Of a DNA stretch of 26,566 bases, positions 7,721 to 15,336 are shown piece by piece. Source of the stretch: Bdellovibrionales bacterium (GTDB taxonomy: Bacteria > Myxococcota > XYA12-FULL-58-9 > SYDY01); assembly GCA_005801425.1 (NCBI GenBank), contig SYDY01000119.1, positions 1-26,566 of the forward strand, given 5' to 3'. Made by a program: the position numbers and the translations under genes. The notes beneath the pieces are model-generated. The model saw only the letters and a list, made by a program, of their open reading frames with translations, ran no database searches and was not told the origin of the DNA. Each line of letters begins with the position of its first letter. Position 1 is the stretch's first letter.

Positions 7721-7989
7721 GTGAAGAAACAATCGTCAACCTCTTACGAAATATCGGTGTCACCGATGTGCAGTGTGAAAAATCCGCACGACAAAGCGCC
7801 GCGGAAACTGGACTGCCCGAAGAGCAACCGAGCATTGTGCGTGGCATGTTATCCGGTGCTCCCCTTGCCGTGTGGATCTACAACGACGAAATCGTACTTG
7901 AATACCAAGAAGAGCATTGGGTATGGGAAATCGATGAGGACATCGAAGCGTGCATGCAAGAGGCACTCGGGATAGAGGAAGACGCATGA
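7717..7989 (+). CDS. Hypothetical acidic 90-residue protein
   Basis: A small, soluble, strongly acidic protein without signal peptide or membrane segment. The C-terminal third is rich in Glu, Asp and Trp (EEHWVWEIDEDIEACMQ). I do not recognise the family. It is linked at both ends by 4-bp ATGA overlaps, to the small lipoprotein upstream and the SDR gene downstream, which is good evidence that the reading frame is real and that the three are translated together. A regulatory or adaptor role for the SDR enzyme is possible, but nothing in the sequence shows it. Confidence 0.75.
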   Translation: MSEETIVNLLRNIGVTDVQCEKSARQSAAETGLPEEQPSIVRGMLSGAPLAVWIYNDEIVLEYQEEHWVWEIDEDIEACMQEALGIEEDA

Positions 7990-8843
7990 AGTGGAAAAAG
8001 AAGGTTGCATGGATCACCGGTGCATCAAGTGGGATCGGCCGTGCGTTGGCGTTAGAACTGGCACGCCAAGGGGCTGAAGTGGTTATTTCAGGAAGACGTC
8101 TTGAACGATTAAAATCGTTGCACGCTGAAATTTCTGTGATGGGAGGCCGCGCCCATATCGTTCCTTGCGATGTGAGCGTTGAAGCGTCGATACGCGATGC
8201 GGTTGCATCGATTATTCACACATGTGGCGCCTTGCATGTAGTCATCGCCAATGCCGGCTGGGCATTGCGCGGAGACATCGAAGAATTGAGCATGGACGAT
8301 TGGGAACGCCAATTTAAAACCAACGTCTTTGGTGCCGCACTCACTGCACGCTATGCACTCCCCCATTTGCGCGAAACAGGTGGCCGCATCGGTCTGGTTG
8401 GAAGCGTTTCATCGATGGTCCCCACACCGGCGCATGGCGCGTATACGGCATCTAAATATGCATTGCGCGGTCTTGGGCAAACGTTATCGCTTGAGCTCAC
8501 GGGAAGTGGTGTAAGCTGCACATTGCTGCATCCGGGGTTTGTCGCAAGTGAAGTGGCCCAAGTAGACAATCATGGAGTGTTTCAACCGCAGCGTATCGAC
8601 AAGCGCCCTTCATCGCTTATGTGGACAGCCGACAAAGCGGCACGTGTGATGCTTGGCGCACTCCACAAACGAAAACGCGAATACGTGTTTACATTGCACG
8701 GGAAATTTGCAGGATTCCTAGGGCGTCATCTTCCCGATGTGATGTACATGCTCTTGCGGAAAAAGCGATTTAAAACGTTTGAGGCGCCCTCCAACACCGC
8801 AAAGGCGCAGCAAGCTGCGCCCCTACCCCGCCGCAAGGCGTGA
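7986..8843 (+). CDS. Short-chain dehydrogenase/reductase
   Basis: A classical SDR of 285 residues: cofactor motif TGASSGIG (residues 11-18), NAG motif in VIANAGWAL, catalytic Ser in VGSVSSM, catalytic Tyr and Lys in YTASK, and LLHPGFV after the active site. Arg residues after the second strand (SGRRLERL) favour NADP(H). The substrate is unknown; the extended basic C-terminus with a hydrophobic stretch (FAGFLGRHLPDVMYMLLRKKRF) resembles membrane-associating SDRs that act on lipids or ketones. The ATG at 7986 overlaps the preceding stop. The final residues (AKAQQAAPLPRRKA) are encoded by a palindromic repeat, and the gene overlaps the 3' end of proline dehydrogenase by 21 bp. Confidence 0.92.
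   Translation: MKWKKKVAWITGASSGIGRALALELARQGAEVVISGRRLERLKSLHAEISVMGGRAHIVPCDVSVEASIRDAVASIIHTCGALHVVIANAGWALRGDIEELSMDDWERQFKTNVFGAALTARYALPHLRETGGRIGLVGSVSSMVPTPAHGAYTASKYALRGLGQTLSLELTGSGVSCTLLHPGFVASEVAQVDNHGVFQPQRIDKRPSSLMWTADKAARVMLGALHKRKREYVFTLHGKFAGFLGRHLPDVMYMLLRKKRFKTFEAPSNTAKAQQAAPLPRRKA
8804..8826. repeat. GGCGCAGC palindrome spanning two convergent gene ends
   Basis: GGCGCAGC (8804-8811) and GCTGCGCC (8814-8821) form a perfect 8-bp inverted repeat with a 2-nt centre, followed by CCTAC as in the other repeats. It encodes the last residues of the SDR on the plus strand, and its right flank carries the TAG stop of proline dehydrogenase on the minus strand. It may also act as a bidirectional terminator. 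A relative lies at 13466-13483. Confidence 0.75.
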
Positions 8844-10040
8844 GCGACGCAGAAGTTCGCGTTCGATAAGCGCAACTTGACGATCCGTATGCTCGATCAC
8901 CGAACGATTTTCTTCGGCACGCCGGATCAAGTAAGGAAACGCATCGCGTACGCTGCCGTAGGGAAGATACTTTGCAACACGCAAACCCGCGCGCGCCAAT
9001 GCAAACGTGACATGATCCACCATGCCATACAATTGCGCAAACCAAATATTGGGATCATCCAACGGGATCTCAAGTTCACCCATCCGGCCAACAATTTTGC
9101 GAATGCTTGCTTCATTGTGGCTTGCCACACAAAGCGAAACCCGTGAACGCTGAGACAAGGCCATGATCGCGATACGATCAAAGGCTTCGTCGCTGTGGGC
9201 TTTGCTCGATTGTGTGGGATCAGGCAATCCCTTTGATTTTGCATGTTGTCGTTCTTTTTCAAGATACGCACCACGCACAAGTTTGATGCCCAAGAGATAC
9301 CCACCGATTCGTGCTTCTTCCACCTCGGCCGCATAGATTTTTTCGCACTCACGAAGATACGACTGGATCGTCATGCATATCAACGCACGGTGCCTATTGT
9401 ATTTGGCCATAAGTACACGCACTTGGGCATCTACAGGTTTTTGGAACCATGATTCTTCGGCATCCACAAGAAGTACGACGCCATAACGGGACGCTGCTTC
9501 TGCAAGCATGGTCAGTCGCGCACAACCACGTTCATACTGGGCAAGATCGGCACCTTGAAGGACTTCGCCTTGTTGGATCCGAGCCAACAATTCAACATCC
9601 TGAATCGCCGATGCTTTCACCGCACAGGAAGAAAAGCCGTACCATCCCGAAATAGCCTCAATGCTCACATATAAGCCATTAAAAGCACGATCACGTGCCA
9701 CTTCGTTGCTTTGATTTTCAATGGCTTGGTCTAAAATACAACCCACGTGTTCAACCGCAAGAGACGCTGCCGTATTCCCTGCTTCTTCTAACGTTGTTCC
9801 ACCGCAAAAAATATCAAACACCATACGCTTGATAGCCCACGGAATCATCGGCAATCGTGTCGCCAAGCCCAAACGTCCCGTTGCTTGGGCCATGCGGGCA
9901 AGCCAAGGACGCCGCAAGATATTCAAAAGAAATACCGTGCGTTTAAGGTCTGAATAAGAGAGTCGTGCGAAAGCGGTTTCGGTATCGTCAAAATCAAGCA
10001 AAGGTGCGGCCATAATAGATACTGCCCTGTGCTGTCGCAT
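8823..10040 (-). CDS. Proline dehydrogenase (monofunctional, FAD-dependent)
   Basis: Oxidises L-proline to pyrroline-5-carboxylate with FAD, passing electrons to the quinone pool. The family's (beta-alpha)8 barrel motifs are clear: LLGIKLVRGAYLEKER, VCVASHNE (here SLCVASHNE), WFAQLYGMVDHVTFAL and the C-terminal YLPYGSVRDAFPYLIRRAEEN, which includes the two Arg residues that bind proline's carboxylate. At about 405 residues it is the stand-alone form rather than the bifunctional PutA; no pyrroline-5-carboxylate dehydrogenase lies in the window. The start is uncertain: ATG 10040 or ATG 10013 (MAAPLLDFDD), neither with a strong Shine-Dalgarno. Its stop codon lies in a palindromic repeat shared with the convergent SDR gene. 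Confidence 0.93.
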   Translation of the reverse strand: MRQHRAVSIMAAPLLDFDDTETAFARLSYSDLKRTVFLLNILRRPWLARMAQATGRLGLATRLPMIPWAIKRMVFDIFCGGTTLEEAGNTAASLAVEHVGCILDQAIENQSNEVARDRAFNGLYVSIEAISGWYGFSSCAVKASAIQDVELLARIQQGEVLQGADLAQYERGCARLTMLAEAASRYGVVLLVDAEESWFQKPVDAQVRVLMAKYNRHRALICMTIQSYLRECEKIYAAEVEEARIGGYLLGIKLVRGAYLEKERQHAKSKGLPDPTQSSKAHSDEAFDRIAIMALSQRSRVSLCVASHNEASIRKIVGRMGELEIPLDDPNIWFAQLYGMVDHVTFALARAGLRVAKYLPYGSVRDAFPYLIRRAEENRSVIEHTDRQVALIERELLRRSRLAAG

Positions 10041-10062
10041 GCTGCGATCCCTTAAAAAATTG

Positions 10063-11175
10063 TTACGAAAGAGTGCTCTCTCCAGCCAACCATCGTTTGT
10101 AATACGCCAAAGCCAGACAACTCAATGGGATCGCAAGACAAAAACCCAAAGGGCCAAGCAGTCGCCCCCATACAAAGAGGGAGAGCAAAACAACTATCGG
10201 TGATAGGCCCGTGAGTTGTCCCATCACACGGGGGATCAACACCCAATCTTGAAGTGCCTGCGCAACTGCGTAAATTACAAGTACATAGAGCAACACAATA
10301 CCAATACTGCGTCCATCTTCCACTGCTGTCACCACCGCAAGCAATACAGCAAAGGGCACCGAGGCAAGTTGCAGATAGGGGATAATGCTCAGAAGCCCAG
10401 CAAACATGCCAAAAAGAATCGCCATGCGCAAATCGATGATCACAAATCCCACCGCAAGAATAAGCCCCATCGTCACAGCAACCAGTGCTTGCCCACGAAA
10501 ATAAAGAGACATTTCATGATCGAACTCATGCACCACGTGAACAATTTGCTCGCGCATGGACGGTGGCAACAACTTGGGCCACGTGGTACGCCATCTCCTC
10601 AAATCCGCCGCAAAAAGGACAAAATAAACGAGTGACAAAAAAATCGAAAAAATCACCGCAACCGCATTCATGGCACCTGAAAAAACGCTCCGTAAACCAG
10701 GTAAAATGCGCTTCATACCTTCGACGGCCAAATCGTGCACATTCTCGTTTTCTTTAAAAAATGCAATCGTCGACGGATCCGCCCAAGCCTTTGATATTTT
10801 TTTCGCAAGACCTTCTGGAAGTTTAGACGCGAATTGTTGGCGAAAAGTGGAATTGGGTTCTGCAGCATTGATCACCACTTCACGAAAAGCAGCGATTTCA
10901 TTTTGAACCATAGGGCCAACAATAAGCACAAAAGCCGTGATCCCAGCCGCCATGGTCAACAACACGGCAAAAACGGCCAGTGAACGGTACTTAAGCCAGC
11001 GCTTGTAATAGATCACCAGTGGATCAACAAAATAGGCAAGCAACAACCCGATAATAGGGGGCACCAGAACATCATCCAAGCGCTTCAAAAGCCAATAGGC
11101 GGCCGCCGCCGCCAGAAAAATCCCAATATAACCCATGGCACGCTCGACGGGAGACTTATCATGTGTTGCAAGCAT
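10063..11175 (-). CDS. AI-2E-family (UPF0118) transmembrane permease
   Basis: A 370-residue polytopic membrane protein of the AI-2E/PerM family. It has the usual layout: two N-terminal membrane helices (about residues 13-60), a third at about 65-88, a large polar loop with helices (about 90-170), and a C-terminal membrane bundle ending with the family signature around QDWVLIPRVMGQLTGLSPIVVLLSLFVWG. Characterised members export autoinducer-2 (TqsA) or act as Na+(Li+)/H+ antiporters; which applies here cannot be told. It is divergent from kbl over 76 bp, and proline dehydrogenase follows 22 bp downstream on the same strand, so the two may share a transcript. No clear Shine-Dalgarno precedes the ATG at 11175. 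Confidence 0.9.
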   Translation of the reverse strand: MLATHDKSPVERAMGYIGIFLAAAAAYWLLKRLDDVLVPPIIGLLLAYFVDPLVIYYKRWLKYRSLAVFAVLLTMAAGITAFVLIVGPMVQNEIAAFREVVINAAEPNSTFRQQFASKLPEGLAKKISKAWADPSTIAFFKENENVHDLAVEGMKRILPGLRSVFSGAMNAVAVIFSIFLSLVYFVLFAADLRRWRTTWPKLLPPSMREQIVHVVHEFDHEMSLYFRGQALVAVTMGLILAVGFVIIDLRMAILFGMFAGLLSIIPYLQLASVPFAVLLAVVTAVEDGRSIGIVLLYVLVIYAVAQALQDWVLIPRVMGQLTGLSPIVVLLSLFVWGRLLGPLGFCLAIPLSCLALAYYKRWLAGESTLS

Positions 11176-11183
11176 CCCCGTAT

Positions 11184-11189
11184 TATAAT
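11184..11189 (+). promoter_or_regulatory. Possible -10 element for kbl-tdh
   Basis: A perfect TATAAT lies in the 76-bp gap between the divergent permease and kbl genes, about 62 bp before the kbl start. No good -35 hexamer is seen at 16-18 bp; TTGCAA at 11166 is too close. Weak evidence. Confidence 0.3.
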
Positions 11190-11251
11190 GCTGTAAGCAG
11201 GTGTCAGCACAAGGCGATGGACAAAATGTGCAGTTCCGCTAAATACCCTCC

Positions 11252-12445
11252 ATGCAACACATGGCCGCATTCAACCTGTATTTTGAAAACGAATTACAGA
11301 AGCTTCGTGATACCGGTTTATTCAAGCAAGAACGGGTCATGACATCGCCCCAAGGGGCTGAGGTCGATACCGGCAAGCAGCATGTAGTGAATTTATGCGC
11401 TAACAATTATCTTGGGCTTGCCAATGATCCCACATTGAGAGCCGTTGCCAAGAATGCACTCGATGAATTTGGCTTTGGTCTATCAAGCGTCCGCTTTATT
11501 TGCGGCACACAAACCGTTCACAAAAACTTGGAAAAACGACTTGCGGCCTTCCTCGGATTTGAAGACGCCATTTTGTATGGCTCATGTTTTGATGCCAACG
11601 GTGGCTTGTTTGAAACATTGTTGGGTCCTGAAGATGCCATCATCAGCGATGCACTCAATCACGCGAGTATCATCGATGGCGTCAGGCTATCCAAACCCAA
11701 GCGCCTTCGCTACGACAACAATGATATGACCGATCTCGAAAATAAGCTCAAAGAAGCCGAGAACTGTCGTTTCAAACTGATCGCCACCGATGGTGTTTTT
11801 TCCATGGATGGCATCGTGGCCAACCTACGCGGCATTTGTGACTTGGCTGAAAAATACGGCGCTATGGTGATGGTCGATGATTCCCATGCCGTGGGCTTCA
11901 TGGGACCCAATGGACGCGGAACGCCTGAATACTGCGGTGTTGAAGGCCGTGTGCACATTGTAACAGGAACCCTAGGAAAAGCCTTAGGAGGCGCTTCTGG
12001 AGGATACACCGTGGCGAGCAAAGAAATCGTGGGCTGGTTACGCCAACGTTCACGCCCCTATTTGTTTTCCAATACCCTCGCGCCGATGATCGCCCATACG
12101 TCCATCGCGGTGCTCGATATGCTTGAGCAGACATCTCAAGCGCGTAGTGCTCTCCATGAAAACGCGGCGTATTTTCGAAAACACATGACGGCCTTGGGTT
12201 TTACTTTGATTCCCGGCGAACATCCTATTATCCCCGTCATGCTCGGAGATGCGGCCTTGGCCACACGCATGGCCGATGCATTGCTTCATGAAGGCATTTA
12301 CGTCATAGGCTTTTCGTACCCCGTGGTGCCCCATGGCGCAGCTCGGATCCGTACACAAATTTCAGCGGCCCATACCCAACAACAACTCGACAAGGCGATT
12401 GCTGCGTTTGAAAAAGTTGGACGTGCGTTGGAGATCATTTCATGA
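11252..12445 (+). CDS. kbl: Glycine C-acetyltransferase (2-amino-3-ketobutyrate CoA ligase)
   Basis: PLP enzyme that splits 2-amino-3-oxobutanoate with CoA into glycine and acetyl-CoA, the second step of threonine breakdown after Tdh. The 397-residue protein matches the E. coli enzyme in length and in motifs: NNYLGLA, the SVRFICGTQ stretch, [16 protein letters not shown], and the PLP lysine in GTLGKALGG (Lys243). The C-terminal [18 protein letters not shown] is also typical. The start could be ATG 11252 or ATG 11261 (MAAFNLYF); neither has a good Shine-Dalgarno. The stop overlaps the tdh start by 4 bp (ATGA), so the two are translationally coupled. The alternative, 8-amino-7-oxononanoate synthase, is unlikely given the tdh partner. 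Confidence 0.96.
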   Translation: MQHMAAFNLYFENELQKLRDTGLFKQERVMTSPQGAEVDTGKQHVVNLCANNYLGLANDPTLRAVAKNALDEFGFGLSSVRFICGTQTVHKNLEKRLAAFLGFEDAILYGSCFDANGGLFETLLGPEDAIISDALNHASIIDGVRLSKPKRLRYDNNDMTDLENKLKEAENCRFKLIATDGVFSMDGIVANLRGICDLAEKYGAMVMVDDSHAVGFMGPNGRGTPEYCGVEGRVHIVTGTLGKALGGASGGYTVASKEIVGWLRQRSRPYLFSNTLAPMIAHTSIAVLDMLEQTSQARSALHENAAYFRKHMTALGFTLIPGEHPIIPVMLGDAALATRMADALLHEGIYVIGFSYPVVPHGAARIRTQISAAHTQQQLDKAIAAFEKVGRALEIIS

Positions 12446-13464
12446 AAGCACTTGTTAAACGTGAAGCCGGCGAAGGACTTTGGATGGAGAACGTTCCAAA
12501 GCCTGAACCCGGTCCCAATGACCTTCTTATCAAAATACGAAAAACAGCCATTTGTGGCACCGATGTGCACATCTACAATTGGGATGAATGGGCACAGGCG
12601 ACCATCAAAACACCCATGACCATTGGTCACGAATTTGTGGGTGAAGTGGCCGGGCTTGGTAGCGCCGTACAAGGTTGGAAGCTCGGTGAGCGCGTGAGCG
12701 GCGAAGGGCACATAACATGCCATCACTGTCGCAACTGCCGCGCAGGAAAAAAGCATCTATGTCGCAATGCCATCGGGATTGGCGTGAATAGAACAGGTGC
12801 TTTCGGCGAATATCTTGTGCTGCCCCAAGAAAATGCGTTTCGCGTGCCCAACGATATTTCCGACGACATCGCCTCAATTTTTGATCCCTTCGGTAATGCA
12901 ACCCATACCGCCCTCTCGTTTGATCTCGTCGGTGAAGATGTTTTAATCACAGGTGCAGGCCCCATCGGTTTGATGGCCGCGGCTGTATGCCGTCATGTCG
13001 GCGCACGGGATATTGTGATCACCGACATCAACGATGCACGCCTCGATATGGCCAAGGCCTTTGGCGTCACACGCGCTGTTAATCCGAGCAAACAAAGCTT
13101 GCAAAACGTGATGCAGGATCTCGGCATGACCGAAGGCTTCGACGTGGCCTTGGAAATGTCTGGCAGCATTCATGGGCTCAACGATATTTTAAACAATATC
13201 AATTACGGTGGACGCATTGCATTGCTCGGTATTATTCCAGGCACTGCAGGCATCAACTGGGGACAATTCGTATTCAAGGGCCTTCAAATGAAAGGCATCT
13301 ACGGCCGCGCAGTGTTTGAAACCTGGTACAAAATGCAAACCATGCTGCAAAGCGGTTTGCGCATCGGCCATGTGATCACCCACCATTTTCCCGTCGACAA
13401 ATTTCTCGATGGTTTTGCCGCCATGCGGTCGGGAACATCAGGCAAAGTCATCTTGGAGTGGTAG
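12442..13464 (+). CDS. tdh: L-threonine 3-dehydrogenase
   Basis: Zinc- and NAD-dependent oxidation of L-threonine to 2-amino-3-oxobutanoate, which Kbl then cleaves. The 340-residue protein follows E. coli Tdh closely. Catalytic zinc ligands are Cys38, His63 and Glu64 (AICGTD, IGHEF); structural zinc ligands are Cys93, Cys96, Cys99 and Cys107. Other signatures are [16 protein letters not shown], the Rossmann loop [11 protein letters not shown] and [15 protein letters not shown]. The ATG at 12442 overlaps the kbl stop. A palindrome at 13466-13483 follows immediately, between this stop and that of the convergent DUF4392 gene. Together with kbl this gives a complete threonine-to-glycine route, or a way of cycling threonine carbon to acetyl-CoA. 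Confidence 0.97.
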   Translation: MKALVKREAGEGLWMENVPKPEPGPNDLLIKIRKTAICGTDVHIYNWDEWAQATIKTPMTIGHEFVGEVAGLGSAVQGWKLGERVSGEGHITCHHCRNCRAGKKHLCRNAIGIGVNRTGAFGEYLVLPQENAFRVPNDISDDIASIFDPFGNATHTALSFDLVGEDVLITGAGPIGLMAAAVCRHVGARDIVITDINDARLDMAKAFGVTRAVNPSKQSLQNVMQDLGMTEGFDVALEMSGSIHGLNDILNNINYGGRIALLGIIPGTAGINWGQFVFKGLQMKGIYGRAVFETWYKMQTMLQSGLRIGHVITHHFPVDKFLDGFAAMRSGTSGKVILEW

Positions 13465-13465
13465 C

Positions 13466-13483
13466 GGCACAGCCTGCTGCGCC
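13466..13483. terminator. Imperfect palindrome between convergent tdh and DUF4392 genes
   Basis: GGCACAGC at 13466-13473 and GCTGCGCC at 13476-13483 pair with one mismatch. It fills the 20-bp gap between two convergent stops, so a bidirectional terminator is plausible; there is no T-tract. It resembles the repeat at 8804-8821 and is probably a degenerate member of that family. Confidence 0.5.
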
Positions 13484-13484
13484 T

Positions 13485-14264
13485 TCACAACAAACATTCG
13501 CGTATGCGCAACAAAATATCTTCATGCACCGGCCAATCGAAACCATCCACTGCCAATGCAGCGCCATCGCCGATGGCATTAAGACAACCGGATTCCATGG
13601 TTCGTTCTAAATCGCAACAGGCCTGTTCTGGATCCAGAACAGCATGTCCACACAATACGCCAGCCAGCGCGTAACCGCCCCAATTGGAAACACCACACAC
13701 AAGAAGCGAATCACAAGCAACACGACACGCAATCGGCGCCAAGTTTGTGGTTGAAAGCGCGTCTGAAATTTTTCCCATCCCAATTTCATTACCTCCGTCG
13801 CCGATACCCACAACAAATGCACCTTGGCTGTGTTGATATTCTACCCATGCATCGAGATCGCCTGCAAGTTCTGTGATGTTATCGCGCCTGGATGTATAGG
13901 CACATCCATCAGCCGCACGCCCCACCGCTTCAATGGCAATCACAGCATCGTAATGATCTGTGGCATCAGACGCCAATCGTGTCGTGACACCCAAATCATG
14001 AATAAACGGAAAACACGCCTGTGATGTCACAAACTCCACCGATGCACCCAAGCGACGATACGCACGTGCAAGCATCATAGCCCCTGGTGGACCATCGGTT
14101 TCGCATGCTTTTAAACGCGGCAAAAAAAATCCCGTCACAATCGCCACCTTGCGTGCGTGCTTCGTGCCCTCGCATGCAGCAAGCAAACTGCCGTATTGCG
14201 CCAAATGACACACACCGCGTGCACCTGGATCTTCGGCGATGATCTTTTCAATAGACTGCATCAT
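13485..14264 (-). CDS. DUF4392 protein, D-glutamate-cyclase-like
   Basis: A 259-residue soluble protein with the DUF4392 signature TGFFLPRLKACETDGPPGA (about residues 43-61), followed by LARAYRRLGASVEFVT and, in the C-terminal half, VVGIGDGGNEIGMGKI and WGGYALAG. The mammalian relative DGLUCY converts D-glutamate to 5-oxo-D-proline; most bacterial members are untested. The start is ATG 14264, because ATGA overlaps the stop of the upstream aminotransferase gene by 4 bp. The partner is a class IV aminotransferase, a group that includes D-amino acid transaminases producing D-glutamate. A joint role in D-amino acid turnover is a reasonable inference, not shown by the sequence alone. Confidence 0.85.
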   Translation of the reverse strand: MMQSIEKIIAEDPGARGVCHLAQYGSLLAACEGTKHARKVAIVTGFFLPRLKACETDGPPGAMMLARAYRRLGASVEFVTSQACFPFIHDLGVTTRLASDATDHYDAVIAIEAVGRAADGCAYTSRRDNITELAGDLDAWVEYQHSQGAFVVGIGDGGNEIGMGKISDALSTTNLAPIACRVACDSLLVCGVSNWGGYALAGVLCGHAVLDPEQACCDLERTMESGCLNAIGDGAALAVDGFDWPVHEDILLRIRECLL

Positions 14265-15199
14265 GGGATCCACGCATTGCGCATATGCGCATGGGTATAA
14301 CGAAGCGCTTCTTCTTTAAATGCTTTGCCAAGCTGCCTCGTAAGAGGCCCACCGCCCTTGGGGAATTCAAGGATTGAGCCATCCTGAAGCATCACTTCGC
14401 GCACAGGCATCACCTCGCGGGTACTGCTCGTTGCAAAACATTCATCGGCGCTAAGAAGCTCACGCAAATCCACACGCCGTTCTTCGCATGGGATCCCCAG
14501 ATCACCACAGCACGTTTCTGTGATTGCTTTGGTGATCCCCGCAAGTGCCCCAGCTTTTGGATCGGGTGTCAACACCACACCATTTTTAACAATAAAAATA
14601 TTGCTGTTGGCAAGCTCCGACAAGGCATTGTCGAGGGTAAGAAACAACGCATCGTCATAACCTGCCGCTTTGGCTTCACGAATACCGAGAATGTTATTTA
14701 GATAATTGCCACTCTTGATATTGGGATGAAGGCTATCGGGGGAATTACGACGTACACTCGGAATCATCACGCGCATTCCATTATCAAAAAAATGATTGGC
14801 CCACGGAGGCATCACCTTGGCCATGACCACAAAGGTTTCGTGCAAGAAAGGTTCAGGTGCAAGCTCAAGCATGCCCACGCCGCGGCTGAAAGAAAAACGT
14901 ACCATGACCTCATCACGACCACGCACCGCGCCCATGTGTTGTACTGTACGCGCAATTTCTTCCACAATGCGGTCGTTGCGCATATCAATAGTCATGCCAA
15001 TCGCCACGGCCGAACGATGCAAACGCTGAAGATGTTCTTCCAAATAAAATGGCACGCCATCGTAGGTTCGAACCACTTCATACACCGAATCGCCATACAA
15101 AAAACCGCGGTCCAAAACGGAAACACGCGCATCTTCAATCGGCGTAATCATGCCATCGACATTGGCCATGGCATGTGCTGAACTTTTGTGATCCTTCAC
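14261..15199 (-). CDS. Class IV PLP aminotransferase (branched-chain or D-amino acid type)
   Basis: Fold-type IV transaminase of 312 residues. Family marks are VLDRGFLYGDSVYEVVRTYDG near the N-terminus, EEHLQRLHRSA, the PLP lysine in PNIKSGNYLNN, AKAAGYDDALFL, SELANSNIFIV and LAGITKAI. Whether it is branched-chain, D-alanine/D-glutamate or aminodeoxychorismate-lyase-like cannot be fixed by eye; coupling to a D-glutamate-cyclase-like gene favours a D-amino acid role. The start is set at GTG 15199 because a strong GGAGG (15206-15210) lies six bases upstream; ATG 15169 is an alternative without such a site. The frame is open further upstream, but only by reading through a dispersed repeat at 15214-15241. 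It diverges from the 634-residue gene. Confidence 0.88.
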   Translation of the reverse strand: MKDHKSSAHAMANVDGMITPIEDARVSVLDRGFLYGDSVYEVVRTYDGVPFYLEEHLQRLHRSAVAIGMTIDMRNDRIVEEIARTVQHMGAVRGRDEVMVRFSFSRGVGMLELAPEPFLHETFVVMAKVMPPWANHFFDNGMRVMIPSVRRNSPDSLHPNIKSGNYLNNILGIREAKAAGYDDALFLTLDNALSELANSNIFIVKNGVVLTPDPKAGALAGITKAITETCCGDLGIPCEERRVDLRELLSADECFATSSTREVMPVREVMLQDGSILEFPKGGGPLTRQLGKAFKEEALRYTHAHMRNAWIP

Positions 15200-15213
15200 A
15201 AGAAACCTCCGAA

Positions 15214-15241
15214 CATGGGTCCCCGCTTTCGCGAGGATGAC
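15214..15241. repeat. CCCCGCTTTCGCG-type repeat in divergent promoter region
   Basis: This 28-bp stretch, with the core GGTCCCCGCTTTCGCGAGG, is identical base for base to 18288-18315 and related to 6048-6068. It lies just upstream of the aminotransferase ribosome-binding site, in the 137-bp gap between that gene and the divergent 634-residue gene, so it is likely to be part of the aminotransferase leader. Confidence 0.85.
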
Positions 15242-15336
15242 ATTCTGTGATATTCTAGCACCACAAACCCAGATTTGACGATCATAATACATAGGGCGAC
15301 CCCTCCCTCGCCACTGAATCATCCGGGAGGGAAGCC

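Noticed and set aside
11176-11251. Amino-acid riboswitch ahead of kbl-tdh
   Set aside because: The 76-bp gap is too short for a glycine riboswitch and no conserved core was seen.
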